Below, piece by piece: positions 1 to 9,983 of a DNA stretch of 64,000 bases. The notes under the pieces were generated by a model that had not been told where the DNA came from, ran no database searches, and saw nothing but the letters and a program-made list of their open reading frames with translations. Position numbers and translations under genes: made by a program. The DNA lies in assembly GCA_951640165.1 (NCBI GenBank), contig OX621241.1:14513001-14577000 (forward strand), read 5' to 3'. This DNA is from Pseudoips prasinana (taxonomy: Eukaryota > Arthropoda > Insecta > Lepidoptera > Nolidae). How positions within the stretch are numbered: the stretch's first letter is position 1; the number at the start of each line of letters is the position of its first letter.

Positions 1-679
1 CATTTAACCGTCCACTCATCTCGAACTGCTTAACGTTTGTTTATGTTAACTTACGCTTTGCGTACTAGGCGTTACTTCTTAAGTGGGTATATCTGAAATA
101 AATAAATCAATCATACCCGCGTTTTGTTTACTTTTGTGGTTTTTATTCAACAATAATCAGTTTAATCGTAATTTGACAGTCTCGCCCCATGTTTTATGTG
201 ACGGATACATTTGATTTAAAACGTTGTGATACCATTTCTTCGAATAAAACCAGGGACCGTCCGGATACTCGTTGAATGGGTTTTTGAACGGGTATTTTTA
301 AGCGCTTAAAAAATAAACCCTATGATACGAGTTACCCCTTCGAACGGGTGTAATGAACCGCTTCCGAAAGGGTTACCCTTTCATACCCTGTAACACTGTA
401 ACAGGGTAAGCCATTCCAGCCAAGACATTGTAATATGCACTCTTTCGCATCGAAATTGGTTTGGTAATTGCTTAAACACCACCGCGCGTGACATCTAGTC
501 GCAATAATTTAGAATTTATTATTTTAAAGTTCAATTTTGCTTGTCGCTAAACACTGTAATATTAAATTTTTCGTGTCTGTTCTTGTTTATTGTCATAATT
601 TCTTTTAATTTGGAACTCGGTAGGTACTACAGAATTAAGTAAAAGCAATTTAGCAGTTCTTTTTTTAAAGTATGTGTTA

Positions 680-1024
680 CGCTTCGTTGGTCTACTGGTA
701 GCGTCTTTAAACGTAGATAACGAGGTCCTGAGTTCAAATCCCGGGTTGGGCCAAAAGTGTCTATGGGATTTTTGCGTAAAAAGAAAAATTTCTTAGTGTC
801 AGCCCGAAGTCTGGGAGTTGGCGGTATTATAGCCTCATGCCTCGGAGAGCACCTAAAGCCGTCGATCCTGTACGCTCGTTCCGCTAGTCGTCCCATCGGA
901 TAATGAGATAGATAGTGCCCCTGTGTTTGCACACACACTTGTGGTATGTCCCAATGGAGGCCAGTCTCAATGGAGACTGGCCGCTGGGGCCGAAATTCGG
1001 CTAGGAGGACATAATTATATTATA
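680..1024 (+). mobile_element. SINE family A, copy 1
   Basis: A tRNA-like head (GTTGGTCTACTGGTAGCG as a degenerate A box, GAGTTCAAATCCC as the B box) is followed by a body with blocks such as CTGGGAGTTGGCGGTA and CCCATCGGATAATGAGA. Three further copies occur at 25490-25805, 52757-53016 and 61690-62065 with the same block order. This is a Pol III retroposon, not a tRNA gene: the acceptor stem is not complementary and the conserved unit runs far past 75 bases. Ends are approximate. Confidence 0.75.
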
Positions 1025-1344
1025 ACAAAGAATTTGATTTTCATTCTGTTAAAGTTAAACCTCGGAGACGTGGTGGCGTACACCGTTATTGAATAGATGC
1101 ATCATCATCATAACCATCACCATTATCATCATATCAGCCGAAGGTACTGCTGAGCAAAGTCCATTGCTTCCCAAAGATACTCCACAACTGCAGATCCTGC
1201 CTTGCCCGCATCCAGCGGCTGTCATCGACCCATCGGTCCATCTTGTTGGGGGCCCCACGCTGCGTTTTCCGGTTCATGGTCGCCACTTGAGAAACTTGCT
1301 GCCCCAGCGGCCGTAGATTCTGCAAGCTATGTACCCTACCCACC

Positions 1345-1582
1345 GCCACGTTTGCTTGGCAATTATTCAAGCTATGTCGGTTTTTATGATTTGCCTCTCT
1401 TGGTTGGATCTTGAGATTTGTGATTTGATCTCGGAGGGAAACTCCGAACATGGCGTACTCCTTGCCACGTTTGCTTGGCAATTATTCAAGCTATGTCGGT
1501 TTTTATGATTTGCCTCTCTTGGTTGGATCTTGAGATTTGTGATTTGATCTCGGAGGGAAACTCCGAACATGGCGTACTCCAT
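1345..1582. repeat. 119-bp tandem duplication inside the RTE fragment
   Basis: Two adjacent units, 1345-1463 and 1464-1582, appear identical apart from the last few bases. Each begins GCCACGTTTGCTTGG and ends near GGCGTACTCC. They encode the same minus-strand RTE segment twice (SLRDQITNLKIQPREANHK). The lack of divergence suggests a recent duplication, or an assembly artefact. Confidence 0.85.
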
Positions 1583-1744
1583 TGCTCTTTGGGTGACCAT
1601 GAGCCGTTTTATTAGCCCCGTAGTGAGCGGCTACGTCTTGGTTCCCTAATTCATCAGAGGCAACACATACTAATCGAAGACTTTTGATTGGTATTTGGGA
1701 CCAGAAGCTTAGCTTTCCGAACGCTGCCTAGGCAAGTTAGATTC

Positions 1745-2585
1745 TACAATTGATCTCCTACTCGAAGTTGACCTCTTACCCTTTTTTTGATAAGGCAGGT
1801 CGAATGCCTACGTATGCCACCCGCATAAATGTTTACGGATGGATGCGGCAGACTCGCACTGACTAAACCTACTTGCCGTGGGCTTCTCTTGGCGCCTGAT
1901 GGGGGAGCCGCGGGAACGCGTGTATGTTGCTCAGGTGCACCCCTTATGCGAAAAGTTCCAGATGGTATGATGGTTCCACACGTACCCTGAGAGGGCTCTG
2001 GATTGTCCTCGCTATTTGCCGACTTCTGCCAGTCCGGCACAGCGACTGCGCCATAAACAGATCGCTGTCTTCTTTTAGCTGGTAACATTGACTTCTCTTA
2101 CTGCCGCCGCGGCTCCGAGGGGGAGTTGGGCTACCGGTTGCAGCCGCCACCCCGACGCCTCCTCCGTCTGCGATCTCTCCCGTTCGCGCTCGGCGGCCTC
2201 CTTTTGGAACATGACTGCCTCATAAAAGGAGACCACGGCGTGCCATTTAGAAGAGTCACCCGCCAGCATTGCTCCTACGATTGCCGGTAGGGACAGATCC
2301 CGGCCGATTGAGATCTTTAGTCGCCTTTCGGCCACCCGGGCCGGGCACTCAGCGAGAGTGTGTTGGGCAGACTCCTTTCCACCCAGGCCTTGAGGTGAGG
2401 TAGGGTGGAACCGACGGCACGCTGGCGCGCGTTTAGGCGTAACTCTAGCCGTGCGCGCCAGTGAACTAATTCGTGCCGGTAGTCATCCCGTCGGTACTCA
2501 ATGAACGTTTCTTCTGGCGCCCTCCCGTTCTCTTGGCGCACGCAGATTTCGGTGACAACCACCGCGTTGGACCGCCTCCCTAGTG
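1745..2585 (-). mobile_element. R1-clade LINE 3' fragment nested in the RTE copy
   Basis: Minus-strand frames give EYRRDDYRHELVHW followed by TLS-CPA, IGRDLSLPAIVGAML and FYEAVMFQKEAAERERE. This is the order of the C-terminal tail of R1/TRAS/Waldo-type reverse transcriptases: the end of the Cys-His motif, then the DLSLPA(I/V) and KEAAERE blocks. It is followed by a 3' UTR-like stretch with small unrelated frames. The reading frame is broken at least twice. RTE-like coding lies on both sides (YLGQTTPLG at about 2590, AAFGKL at about 1710), which indicates insertion into the RTE copy. Boundaries are approximate. Confidence 0.6.
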
Positions 2586-3219
2586 GGGTGGTCTGTCCTA
2601 GGTATAGATATAGCTCACCACAACCTCGAGTGCAGAGTCCCTTACCTTAACTGGAATGGGTGCAAGCTGAATGTTCAACATGATATTCGTCTTATCCATG
2701 TTCATTTTGAGAACCACTAGTAGAGAGACCCTGCTGAAGTCTTCGAGCATTGTACCGAGGTATTTCAATGTTTCAGCCATGATTACGAAGGTGAGGGATG
2801 TATTCGCCATTGAGATTGATGCCAAAGCCTTTCAGTCAAGGAGCTTAAAGACATCTTCCAATGCAGCGATGAATAGTTCTGGAGATGGAGATGTTATATC
2901 CCCCTGTCTCACGCCTCGCTGCAATCGTATAGGTTGCGAGTTCTCATACAAACACTAACACCTCGACATACCGGTAGTTAATTTGGAATCTTGGAAAGAT
3001 CACAGTACATCCAGGTTTCGATTCAATCAAACGCTAAGCATAATGGCTGGACATATCCTCGGTCTTCTGAATAACTTGCCGCTGCGTATGTATGTGGTAT
3101 ATGGTACTAAAGCATTTTCGGCGACCGGCTTGTTCAGGAGGGTGGTTGACGTCAAACCTGTGCGTGAGACGATTCGTAATGACTCTCGAAAACAACTTGT
3201 AAACATGGCTCAGTAACGT

Positions 3220-4365
3220 GATGGGTCTGTTATTTTTTCAAAGGGTTTCCATCGCCCTTATTGAAGAAAGCACTACCACACCAATATGTGCCATCCTTGT
3301 GACGTTTGACCTTTTAGTATGACGAAGTTAAATAACTTCTGAAAAGCTCGTAGGATTGGTATACCATCCGCCTTAAAAGCTCTATTGTAACTCTGTTATC
3401 ACCAGGAGCCTTATTGTTCTTAAATTGTTTAAGAACAATGTTTAAGCATGATAGCGTAACAATAATAATGTATAAGTTTAATTTATTACTATGTAACTAA
3501 CCGTAACTTCTTAGAATTAATTAGATATAATTGTTTTTCTCATGTAAGTGAATGTAATTCTTTTTGAGAAATAAATATCTTAAACCTTATATCTAAACCT
3601 TATAAGAACCATGCTAATCTAATCTTAAAAGGTTAGAAATTTAGCTGTTTGAAAAATTTTAAAACAACAAACAGGCATTTTCCTAAAAGATTAAGTTTGA
3701 GAGGTGTTGAATTATTTTTCAATCACTAGTAACAATGGCAGTTATTATAAAAAAATTACAAGATTGTTGGCAGCTCATTGCTCTAGAATAATAGAAGATA
3801 TTGATTGAATTGATATGATCGAAGACTAAAATGTTGGTGACTGAGAGATATGTAAATACTATAACTATTAATACAAACGTCCATATCTTTATTAATGTAA
3901 TCAGAAATGAACACGCTGTTAAAGCTAATAGCTTGCAATTTACTTGCAAGAGCGGCGGTAACCTTCTTTTTTCGAAAAACGTTATAATATCTCAATATTT
4001 AGAAAAACAGGTCAAGTGCGAGTCGGACTCGCCCATGAAGGGTTCCATAGCAGCAAGTATTTCAGTTGATTAAATGAAAGGTAAATTGCGGTTTACGATT
4101 TAGGACGTCTTGAAAAATTCTACTTACTAGATTTCGATCAAACCAATTTTCATTGGAAGTTTGCATGGTAATGTACATCATATATTTTTTCAGTTTTATC
4201 ATTCTTCTATTTTAGAAGTTACAGGGGGGGGGCACACATTTTACTACTTTGGAAGTGTCTCTTGCTCAAACTATTCAGTTAAGAAAAATATGATATTAGA
4301 AACCTCAATATCATTTTTGAAGACCTATCCATAGATCCCCAACAATTACGGGTACGATGAAAAAA
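3220..4365. other. Unrecognised interior of the 5.8-kb element
   Basis: AT-rich DNA with only short random frames, a poly-G run near 4224 and no domain or repeat that I can place. The short frames at 3719-3995 are low-complexity and have no family signature. Confidence 0.5.
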
Positions 4366-4369
4366 AAAT

Positions 4370-4605
4370 TAGCATCAGTTCTATGTATGTTCTTTTGGGG
4401 AACCCCCAAAATTATTGTTCTTTTTCTATTTTTGTGAGAAAATCTTAATGCGGTTCATAGAATACATCTACCAAGTTTCAACAGTACAGCTCTTATAGTT
4501 TTGGAAAAAAGTGGCTGTGACATACGGACGGAGAGACAGACAGACATGACGAATCTATAAGGGTTCCGTTTTTTGCCATTTGGCTACGGAAGCCGTATAA
4601 TTGAT
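4370..4605 (+). repeat. Dispersed lepidopteran repeat
   Basis: The block runs from TTCTTTTGGGGAACCCC through CGGACGGAGAGACAGACAGA to GAATCTATAAGGGTTCCG. I recall similar sequence as a very common repeat in moth and butterfly genomes, but its class is not evident here. It has no ORF. It lies inside the 5.8-kb element. Confidence 0.45.
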
Positions 4606-4898
4606 TGTCCTACTAGATTGTCATCCATTTGTCAAATTCTAAGGCCATTGGTTTCTGTAAAAGATATATGAGATAGCCAGTTTGTCATTTTTTCATGACT
4701 TCTTGGCACAAAAAACAGGTAGTTACCTTAAGCCCATTAATGAGGCCACAGAAGCCGTATTATTATTTCAACTATATTTGCAAATAAATTAGTAACTAAT
4801 ATGAAATTACGGTAAAGAACTTTATTGAATACAGAATTAGTCTTGGAAAACTTGTACCTAGGTGGTCGCCTAAATGTATTTTTATCAGGCCAAGATTG

Positions 4899-4925
4899 CT
4901 GTCTATATATGAAATATATAGACAG
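4899..4925. repeat. Short perfect hairpin
   Basis: CTGTCTATATAT, a 3-base GAA loop, then ATATATAGACAG: a 12-bp perfect stem in AT-rich DNA. No flanking signal assigns a function. Confidence 0.7.
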
Positions 4926-5079
4926 TTACATAACCTAAGATTGCTTGACTCTGAAAATTCTTAAAGTGATAATATTCTTATGATAATGAACATTTTAGTC
5001 ACGTCAATGATGTTTTAGAATAGGTACCCATAATATATCAGTTCATTTTATACAATAATTTTAATAATAATAATATCCA

Positions 5080-5325
5080 GGGACATTATTTATACACGGC
5101 CATCTGATCCCAAACTAAGCAGAGATTGTAATATGGAAACCAGATAACTGATATATTACATATACTACTTTTCTTTTGTGAATACATACTTATATAGATT
5201 ACACCCAGACTCAGGACAAACAGACATGTTCATGCACACCAATATCTGTCCTAAATAGAATCGAACCCACGAGCTCCGGCGAGAAAAGCAAGCATTTGCC
5301 AACCATGCCAACACGCCCGTCAATT
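5080..5325 (-). mobile_element. SINE family C, minus-strand copy
   Basis: Read on the minus strand, it starts with a tRNA-like head (GGCATGGTTGGCAAATGC; B box GTGGGTTCGATTC) and ends with a tail containing CTGGTTTCCATA and GCTTAGTTTGGGATCAG. The same tail and head order occurs at 13605-13830, 54715-54960 and 59815-59990 (minus) and at 40685-40850 (plus). Confidence 0.65.
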
Positions 5326-5329
5326 ATTT

Positions 5330-5475
5330 CATCATCCTCATGTCAGCCAAAGTACGTCCACTGCTGGACAAAAGCCTCCCCAAAGAATGGGAGCTTGGCA
5401 GACCCCCAGAGCCCCATAGCTTGGCAGACGGGTTGGTGAAAGAAAGTTTGATGGTCATAGTTCATAGATAAACTC
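5330..5475 (-). mobile_element. RTE LINE tail fragment
   Basis: The block beginning CATCCTCATGTCAGCC and continuing CGTCCACTGCTGGACAAA matches the RTE C-terminal tail seen at 1090-1340. In minus-strand translation it yields GEAFVQQWTYFG, the typical end of these polyproteins. It is a short fragment with no intact frame. Confidence 0.6.
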
Positions 5476-6110
5476 TGCTGCCGGTTCTCTGGTAGGTATG
5501 CCCTCGGTCGATTACTGCGCCCCCTACGTGATAAAATGGGGTGATGGTATACTATGCCATCACCACACAGCAAAATATTATAATACTTATTTAACAAAAT
5601 ATAATCACATCATACAGATTGTCACAAAAGTAAGATTAAAGTAAGTCAGTTCTTTAAATAACACGTTAATTATTAGCTCGACTATTTGTCGTCACTAAAC
5701 TTTCAAATTTAAAATATAAAAAGTCGTTCGTTCGTCAAATTTGTTGTACCTACCTAAAAGTAGTTAGGCAATGAGGCACCGCACGGGTGCGAGTATACCT
5801 ACTCCCATCTACACGCTGCTAAGTTGATTGGGTAAGTCAGGTTAACTCGAATAAAACCTTTTCAAGAAGGTAAGCCATTCAAGGGCTTAAGTCATTGAAG
5901 GGGTTAACCCCTTCCCGGGGTTACCATAAAAAACGTGTTAACCCTTTCACTGGGTTTCGAGGCTGTAAGTCAATCAAAGGGTAACACTGCGATACGAGTT
6001 ACCCAATGAACGGGTTACCCTATCAAACGGCTTAACTCAGAAGCGGGGTTGTCCGGTCCCTGAATAAAACCTAGGTATTGGCCTGCCGTGATTTCATTTA
6101 CACCAAAAAA

Positions 6111-7130
6111 ATGCCACTGGACGCAGCTGGGGCAGCTAGGGCTGTAGCACTTGCAGACGCTGGGTTTAGCCAGCGTCGGATTGGACGGATGCTTGGATAT
6201 CCACGATCCACAATTCAAGATGCTATCCGGCGTTACAGAGAGACTGGTTCCTACACAAGAAGGCCAGGGCAAGGTCGTAGAAGGTGTACATCAGAGAGAG
6301 ATGATCGTTACATCGTCTCGAACGTTCTTCGGAATCGGTTTACAACTGCTCCTGAGGCTCGTAACCGCTTGTTTGAGGTACGAAATGTAAGTGTGAGCCT
6401 AAGAACAATAAGAAGAAGGTTAGCTGAGAGGGATCTGAGAGCATTTCGACCAGTTCGAGTCCCAGCGCTGACCGCAACTCACAGAAGAGCGAGACTTGCA
6501 TTTGCTCGAGAACATTTAAATTGGACTTCGGAACAATGGAAGGCAGTTCTCTTCTCGGATGAATCAAGAATAGCTTTACGAGGTCCTGATGGACGTCAGC
6601 GCGTGTATAGACGCCGTGGTGAAAGGTTTGCTGAATGTGCTGTGGTTGAAACAGTAGGCTACGAGGGAGGCTCTATAATGGTGTGGGGTGGCATTTGTTA
6701 TGACGCCCGTACAGAATTGGTCATCTTCGATAGAGGCAGCGTTAATGCTCACAGGTACGTGACAGAAGTTTTAGAACCACACGTGATGCCTTTTGCGCCA
6801 TTCATTGGCGATAATTTTGTTTTAATGCACGATAATGCTCGTGCACACACCGCGAGAATTGTCAGCGATTACTTGGACGCCGTCGATATTCAGCGATTAC
6901 CATGGCCAGCTCGCAGTCCTGACCTGAACCCAATAGAGCATGTATGGGACAACCTAAAAAGACGAATTCGGGGTCGTACACCAGCTCCTACCACCATCAG
7001 TGAGCTAAAAACTGCAGCTGTTGAGGAGTGGCAGAACATTCCCCAAAGCGACATCCAAGACATAATTGACGGGCTTTCTAATCGATTGCAGGAGGTCATT
7101 AGGGCCAGAGGAGGAAATACACATTATTAA
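6111..7130 (+). CDS. Tc1-like transposase, intact
   Basis: A 339-residue DD34E transposase. It binds the inverted repeats and catalyses cut-and-paste transposition into TA sites. The N-terminal half has two helix-turn-helix segments (about residues 10-45 and 60-108). The catalytic triad is visible as D150 (FSDES), D241 (MHDNARAHT) and E276 (DLNPIEHVWD), with 34 residues between the last two acids. I chose the ATG at 6111 (MPLDAAG) over the upstream in-frame one at 6078. The second copy starts at the same residue with the same length, and the context CACCAAAAAAATG is favourable. No stop or frameshift is present, although the 5.8-kb insertion separates the ORF from its left inverted repeat. The function is element-encoded, not a host gene. 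Confidence 0.93.
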   Translation: MPLDAAGAARAVALADAGFSQRRIGRMLGYPRSTIQDAIRRYRETGSYTRRPGQGRRRCTSERDDRYIVSNVLRNRFTTAPEARNRLFEVRNVSVSLRTIRRRLAERDLRAFRPVRVPALTATHRRARLAFAREHLNWTSEQWKAVLFSDESRIALRGPDGRQRVYRRRGERFAECAVVETVGYEGGSIMVWGGICYDARTELVIFDRGSVNAHRYVTEVLEPHVMPFAPFIGDNFVLMHDNARAHTARIVSDYLDAVDIQRLPWPARSPDLNPIEHVWDNLKRRIRGRTPAPTTISELKTAAVEEWQNIPQSDIQDIIDGLSNRLQEVIRARGGNTHY

Positions 7131-7380
7131 TCCGGTAATTTAGAGCACACTTTTTTTTTAAATTGACATTTTGCTAATTTTTATTTTTTGTAAGAAAAGT
7201 GCATATTCAATTTTTTTTAAATTTTGTCTTAATTAAACCATTTCACAACATACACATGTTTCATTTATTTTCGTGGAGGTTCACCCAATGTGACATTATA
7301 ACAAAATTAATTAAATTACCATAGAATTTTGAAGAAATCTACAAAATATAGGTGGCCGGTTAAATGTGCCCTTGAGTGTA

Positions 7381-7450
7381 GGAGTCATGGAGGGCGATGG
7401 TGGACACGGGGCGTTCGCGGTCGTACTCGGCCGGCGAGTATATGACGCTT
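7381..7450 (+). repeat. Fragment of a GC-rich dispersed repeat at the Tc1 border
   Basis: GGAGTCATGGAGGGCGATGG ... CTCGGCCGGCGAGTAT begins directly after the TA flanking the Tc1 element. A related block is at 58310-58385 (GGTCACGGAAGGCGATGGTG ... CTCGGCCAGCGAGTAT). The Tc1 element appears to have inserted within or beside this repeat. Confidence 0.5.
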
Positions 7451-7544
7451 TATTAGATAAGAAGAGTGTTTGGTGAATATATCTTGTTATTTTATCTAGT
7501 ATAGGATAAACTAGACGAACAATGTTAATACTAGTAATATTATA

Positions 7545-7735
7545 AATGCGAAAGTTCGTAAGTATTGATGTATGGATGATTGTTACTCTCTCACGCGGAA
7601 ACTACTGAACGGATTTTAATGAAACTTTTTTAGTAAAGCAGCTTATATTAGATCCGAGAACACATAGGCTATAATTTATAAAATTAAACGCAGGGAAACC
7701 GTGGGGCACAGTTAGTTTTATATATGTATACTCGT
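7545..7735 (+). repeat. Dispersed repeat family D, copy 1
   Basis: Blocks GCGAAAGTTCGTAAG, CTACTGAACGGATTTTAAT, CACATAGGCTATAATTTAT and a terminal GTGGGGCACAG occur here in order. The same blocks occur on the opposite strand at 13150-13345 and 27550-27730. The family is small and non-coding, and its class is not evident. Confidence 0.65.
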
Positions 7736-9209
7736 ATTATAAATATTAACGGTGTTCTGAAAAAGGACTCTACATTTTCAATGACATAGAGGTTTTCGGG
7801 GATAAACATCAATTAAGCTAAGTCTCACTGAGAAAATTAGTTTTTGAGAGTTATAAGAGAAACGATCAGATCTTAGCTCGCCCAGGTACTTTCCAATTTA
7901 AGGCCCTAATTCAAAAATAAAGGGACATGTGACCGTTTGATTAGAGTGGAGTGATATAATTCGTTAACGCCTGTTGTACGACGGCTGCACAAGGATGCAC
8001 AAATTAAGAAAAATATCATTTTAACATTTATTTTTATATTATTAAACTGTGCTACGAATTTAAACAACGCTTTTGGAGAAATTTTAAATAAGAAAATTGC
8101 AAGTAAACGTGATTTTACTTTAGCACTAAAGTCGAGATACATTTACTCAGAAATCCAGTAAATTAAAATAAATACAGCGAATGGAAACTCTACATCCTTT
8201 TCTATTCCCTTAACAGCGAATGACAACGTGAGCGAAAGATTTTTGAAAGCTGATATTATGATTATTTAATCATGGGAGCTTGTAAGTCAAATAAAGACAA
8301 TAACATAAACTTTTATTGTGTCTTAATCTATAACATATTGTAGTGTATAAATACAAACGTAAATATTACTTGTTGCTATATGGCTCTATTTACAATGAAA
8401 TTTAACTGTAAACAATTTACCTTAAGATAATAAATTTCTGTTGTTTCCCACGCGCCTCCAAGTCTTGAAGTCGTTAGTACAGTATCAGATTACTCTTATG
8501 TAAGCGATATTAGTACCTAACATATTATTTACATGTATTATCAACATTTTTGCGTGAGAGTGCGTATCGCTAATAATGAGACCGTTTTACTAAATCATAT
8601 ACGATAAATTAAACATTATGAGTTCAGAAGGTGATTTTGACATAACAACGAAAATAGTAATTAAGGTGCCGGTATATTTTATTTAATAAGAAGTACTACC
8701 AAAGGTCATTCATGTATTTTACTATACGTTATTTTATTAGACATCATTCTGTCCCACATCTGCCCACTGTTTATATAAAACAACGGTTAATAATCGCACT
8801 GAACCACTTCAAATACATATATTTTAAAATAACGGTAAATAGTCTCACTTTAGGTACGAGTACAGATACAATGAAACCACTGGAAGCCTCTTTTTAGATT
8901 ATTCCACGTGTATCGAGTATAGGCTCATTATATAAATTATTATAATATATACATTTAGATAAGAACTTACGACATGACTGAATAGATCTGTTGGTAGAAA
9001 TCGATAACTATGACAGCTGGCTCTACCGGGTGATGCTATGATTTGTGTTCGAATGCTACCGTGTCACTAGGGTCCCGCCCTAGGAACACTATATGTGACC
9101 CCTGTTAGCCCTAAACGGTAGTAGGTAACACTTAAGAGGTTGAGGCTACTCGACTGGGGAAGTACTTACACCTTAAAGAGTACACTTCGGGTCATAACAT
9201 TATACTGTT
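7736..9209. other. Intergenic DNA, nothing recognised
   Basis: AT-rich sequence with only short frames lacking domain signatures. I see no splice-compatible coding exon, RNA gene or repeat that I can name. Confidence 0.5.
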
Positions 9210-9310
9210 AAGCATCTTCGACACGGTTGCAGACCAACGTCCCAACAGTCACCCTAGTGGTTGCAACCACCAGGGTGAAACCAGGGTATGCAACCGTGTA
9301 GAAGATGCTT
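9210..9310. repeat. Nested palindrome of about 100 bp
   Basis: Outer arms AAGCATCTTCGACACGGTTG and, on the other side, its near-exact complement (22 bp, one mismatch) enclose a second, almost perfect palindrome. The inner one runs from CACCCTAGTGGTT through the centre TTGCAA to AACCACCAGGGTG. It resembles a foldback or MITE core. Confidence 0.75.
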
Positions 9311-9639
9311 CAATGTTGTTGTCCAGAGTGTTAGTAAGGTCGCTAGACCTGCGGGAGAAGGAAAAGATCAGCAACACGTGACGATGTCGCGAGCACACGC
9401 TAGTATATAATATCTTTATGATTTATGTACGTAGACCATCTGTGTCAGCAGTTTTCCTTGTTCCGGATGGACAATTGTCTTTGTGTGTACACGGTGCATC
9501 TCAACAGCAACGTGACTCCAAATATAAACAATATGGCAGCGCAGCAAATGCGCGGGCTAAGTGCGAGTGCACTTAAACAAGGTGTAATTTTACACTTTTG
9601 TTGTATATATAAGAAGTGTTGTTAATTAGTATACAGAGT

Positions 9640-9850
9640 ATACGACAGGTTACAATAATAATACGACAGCCTCGCCGCTTCATGTCCCGGGTTCGATTCC
9701 CTCGCCGGACAACTACTTGTGTGACTCATAAATAGTTGTTCTGAATCTAGATGTAACTTGTGTCCATCTATTATATGTTTGTAAAGTATTCCACGACACA
9801 GGGATTATATTCCCTAGTGCCGGCGTTGTCTTTATTAAATAAAAAAAAAT
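9640..9850 (+). mobile_element. SINE family B, copy 1
   Basis: A tRNA-like head ending in the B box GGGTTCGATTCCC is followed by a body with TTATATGTTTGTAAAGTATTCC and GTGCCGGCGTTGTCTTTA, then an A-rich tail at 9838-9848. The same order occurs at 26810-27010. Head-only relatives are at 42575-42690 (plus) and 57785-57895 (minus). Confidence 0.65.
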
Positions 9851-9905
9851 ATTATTTCATCTTATATGTATTGTTTTTATCCACGCTTTTAATTTATGGA
9901 ATAAG

Positions 9906-9983
9906 AACTTATTTGATAAAAAAGATAAGCAGTTTATAAAGTTAGCACTTTATAAACTGCTTATCTTTTTTATCAAATAAGTT
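9906..9983. repeat. Perfect 36-bp inverted repeat with 6-base loop
   Basis: The arms 9906-9941 and 9948-9983 are exact reverse complements (starting AACTTATTTGATAAA), with loop TTAGCA. There are no mismatches over 36 bp. No target duplication is evident, so this may be a very young hairpin insertion or a small palindromic MITE. Confidence 0.9.

Larger units (their letters stand above)
1055..3210 (-). mobile_element. RTE-type LINE fragment, decayed and interrupted
   Basis: Minus-strand conceptual translation gives pieces typical of lepidopteran RTE reverse transcriptase. Around 2600-2825 are LKMNMDKTNIML and YLGQT-like blocks; around 1690-1740 is AAFGKL; at 1367-1600 is VTQRAMEYAMFGVSLRD; and near 1090-1340 is the C-terminal VGR-RWGRK-type tail with its SRWMRARQD block. 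Frames are broken by stops and shifts, so it is a dead copy. The order runs from right to left, and the block between about 1745 and 2585 is foreign (R1-like), so the copy was invaded. The same tail recurs at 5330-5475, 40145-40370, 41560-41770 and 63600-63830. Confidence 0.65.
252..6061. mobile_element. 5.8-kb TIR element inserted in the Tc1 leader
   Basis: The ends read AGGGACCGTCCGG at the left and, reverse-complemented, AGGGACCGGACAACC at the right. They are flanked by GAATAAAACC at 242-251 and 6062-6071, a 10-bp direct repeat that fits a target-site duplication. About 180-230 bp inside each end are runs of GGGTTACCC-, AACGGG- and GTAAGCCATTC-type motifs, and GATACGAGTTACCC occurs on both sides. 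The interior is a patchwork of SINE, RTE, R1 and other repeats with no long ORF, so the element looks non-autonomous or heavily invaded. A 9-10-bp duplication is typical of Mutator-like elements, but no transposase supports that class. A third GAATAAAACC at 5849-5858, inside the right end, weakens the boundary call. Confidence 0.65.
1..7380 (+). mobile_element. Tc1-like element copy 1, split by a 5.8-kb insertion
   Basis: The right inverted repeat is at 7351-7378 and is followed by TA. Its reverse complement contains CATTTAACCGGCCACC, and the window opens with CATTTAACCGTCCAC. Position 1 is therefore about base 13 of the left inverted repeat, and the outer bases lie off the window. Bases 1 to about 240 also share blocks with the 5' leader of the second copy at 11410-12969 (GTTTGTTTA, GTTAACT, AAGTGGGTA). 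Removing the insert at 252-6061 plus one copy of the 10-bp duplication leaves about 1570 bp, against 1560 bp for copy 2. The element is thus full length but interrupted in its 5' leader, upstream of an intact transposase ORF. Confidence 0.82.

Noticed and set aside
690..760. tRNA-like sequence with A and B boxes
   Set aside because: The acceptor stem does not close, and three other copies extend far beyond tRNA length; it is a SINE head. The same applies to 13735-13815, 26815-26890, 40690-40745 and 57800-57890.
627..938. 103-codon minus-strand frame
   Set aside because: It is the antisense of SINE family A; a similar frame appears on the SINE copy at 61802-62113.
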